Shown here: positions 4,951 to 5,034 of the stretch, in pieces
How the letters are laid out: the number at the start of each line of letters is the position of its first letter
How positions within the stretch are numbered: position 1 is the first letter of the stretch
NCBI GenBank assembly: GCA_031285485.1
Contig: JAITWC010000145.1
Span: 1 to 5,034 of the forward strand
Reading direction: 5' to 3'
Length of the DNA: 5,034 bases
DNA from: Alistipes sp.
GTDB taxonomy: Bacteria; Bacteroidota; Bacteroidia; Bacteroidales; Rikenellaceae
Made by a program: the position numbers and the translations under genes
Notes under the pieces: model-generated
What the model was told of the DNA's origin: nothing
The model's database searches: none
What the model saw: only the letters and a program-made list of their open reading frames with translations

Positions 4951-5034
4951 TTAAGCCGATATTTTGTTAAGGTTCCAGAACTCGTCTATCGTCATATTAT
5001 TCAGAGCTTTGTGTCTTCTGATTTTGTTGTACCA
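4951..5034 (-). CDS. IS3-type transposase, C-terminal 27 residues (partial)
   Basis: The minus strand is open from the right edge to a TAA at 4953-4951. The peptide includes YNKIRRHKALNNMTIDEF and ends NLNKISA. The pattern Y-N-x-x-R-x-H-x-A-L-x-x-M-T-x-x-E-F is the hallmark of the end of the integrase-core (DDE, rve) domain of IS3-family OrfB transposases, and is shared with IS481-like elements, where it follows the catalytic Glu. Start, catalytic residues and any frameshift site lie beyond the window. Its A+T-rich codons differ from the GC-rich operon, consistent with a foreign element. Whether the copy is intact cannot be judged. Confidence 0.7.
   Translation of the reverse strand, partial: WYNKIRRHKALNNMTIDEFWNLNKISA

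Larger units (their letters stand above)
4847..5034 (-). mobile_element. Right-end part of an IS3-type insertion sequence
   Basis: The stretch holds the transposase C-terminus (4951-5034), about 100 bases of trailing noncoding DNA, and a candidate terminal repeat at 4847-4870. The element continues beyond the right edge, so its length, second end and target duplication cannot be seen. It inserted downstream of the trmN6 operon, in AT-rich noncoding DNA, and does not break a gene visible here. The outer boundary at 4847 is an estimate from the end-motif only. Confidence 0.5.

Noticed and set aside
1..5034. CRISPR array, tRNA or rRNA gene, toxin-antitoxin or defence genes
   Set aside because: I looked for regular repeats, cloverleaf-like arms and small paired genes on both strands and found none.

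Overview
The window looks like chromosomal DNA from a member of the Bacteroidota, most likely the Bacteroidales. A Rikenellaceae (Alistipes-like) source is my guess from the gene set and the GC-rich coding sequence. Supporting signs are a YbbR-like protein directly upstream of coaE, a TIGR02757/DUF2400 protein, a LolD-type ATPase with no permease beside it, and a TAnnTTTG promoter box of the Bacteroidota type just before the first gene. No gene sequence could be compared with a database, so the genus is inference.

Layout: positions 1-506 are AT-rich and hold no gene I can support. A weak minus-strand promoter-like box and a possible gene start point off the left edge. From 507 to 4660 six genes lie head to tail on the plus strand with almost no space between them: a short YbbR-like membrane protein (507-950), coaE (947-1537), folP (1548-2378), lolD (2390-3040), a DUF2400 protein (3051-3866) and trmN6 (3863-4660). 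The junctions are a 4-base overlap, gaps of 10, 11 and 10 bases, and another 4-base overlap, which argues for one transcription unit. Positions 4661-4846 are AT-rich and noncoding, with several short inverted repeats that could end the operon. Positions about 4847-5034 are the trailing end of an IS3-type insertion sequence on the minus strand: the last 27 codons of the transposase and a candidate terminal repeat.

The genes are mostly housekeeping and do not form one pathway. CoaE completes coenzyme A synthesis, FolP makes dihydropteroate for folate, LolD powers lipoprotein release from the inner membrane (family assignment), and TrmN6 methylates A37 of a valine tRNA. The DUF2400 protein has no known function; its motifs suggest a possible link to helix-hairpin-helix DNA glycosylases, and it is the least understood part of the window. 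The YbbR-like protein is much shorter than relatives as I know them.

I did not find a convincing new multi-gene system. The items most worth a second look are the DUF2400 protein and its coupling to trmN6, the reduced YbbR protein, the promoter box that would give a nearly leaderless mRNA, and the structured intergenic stretch between trmN6 and the insertion sequence.
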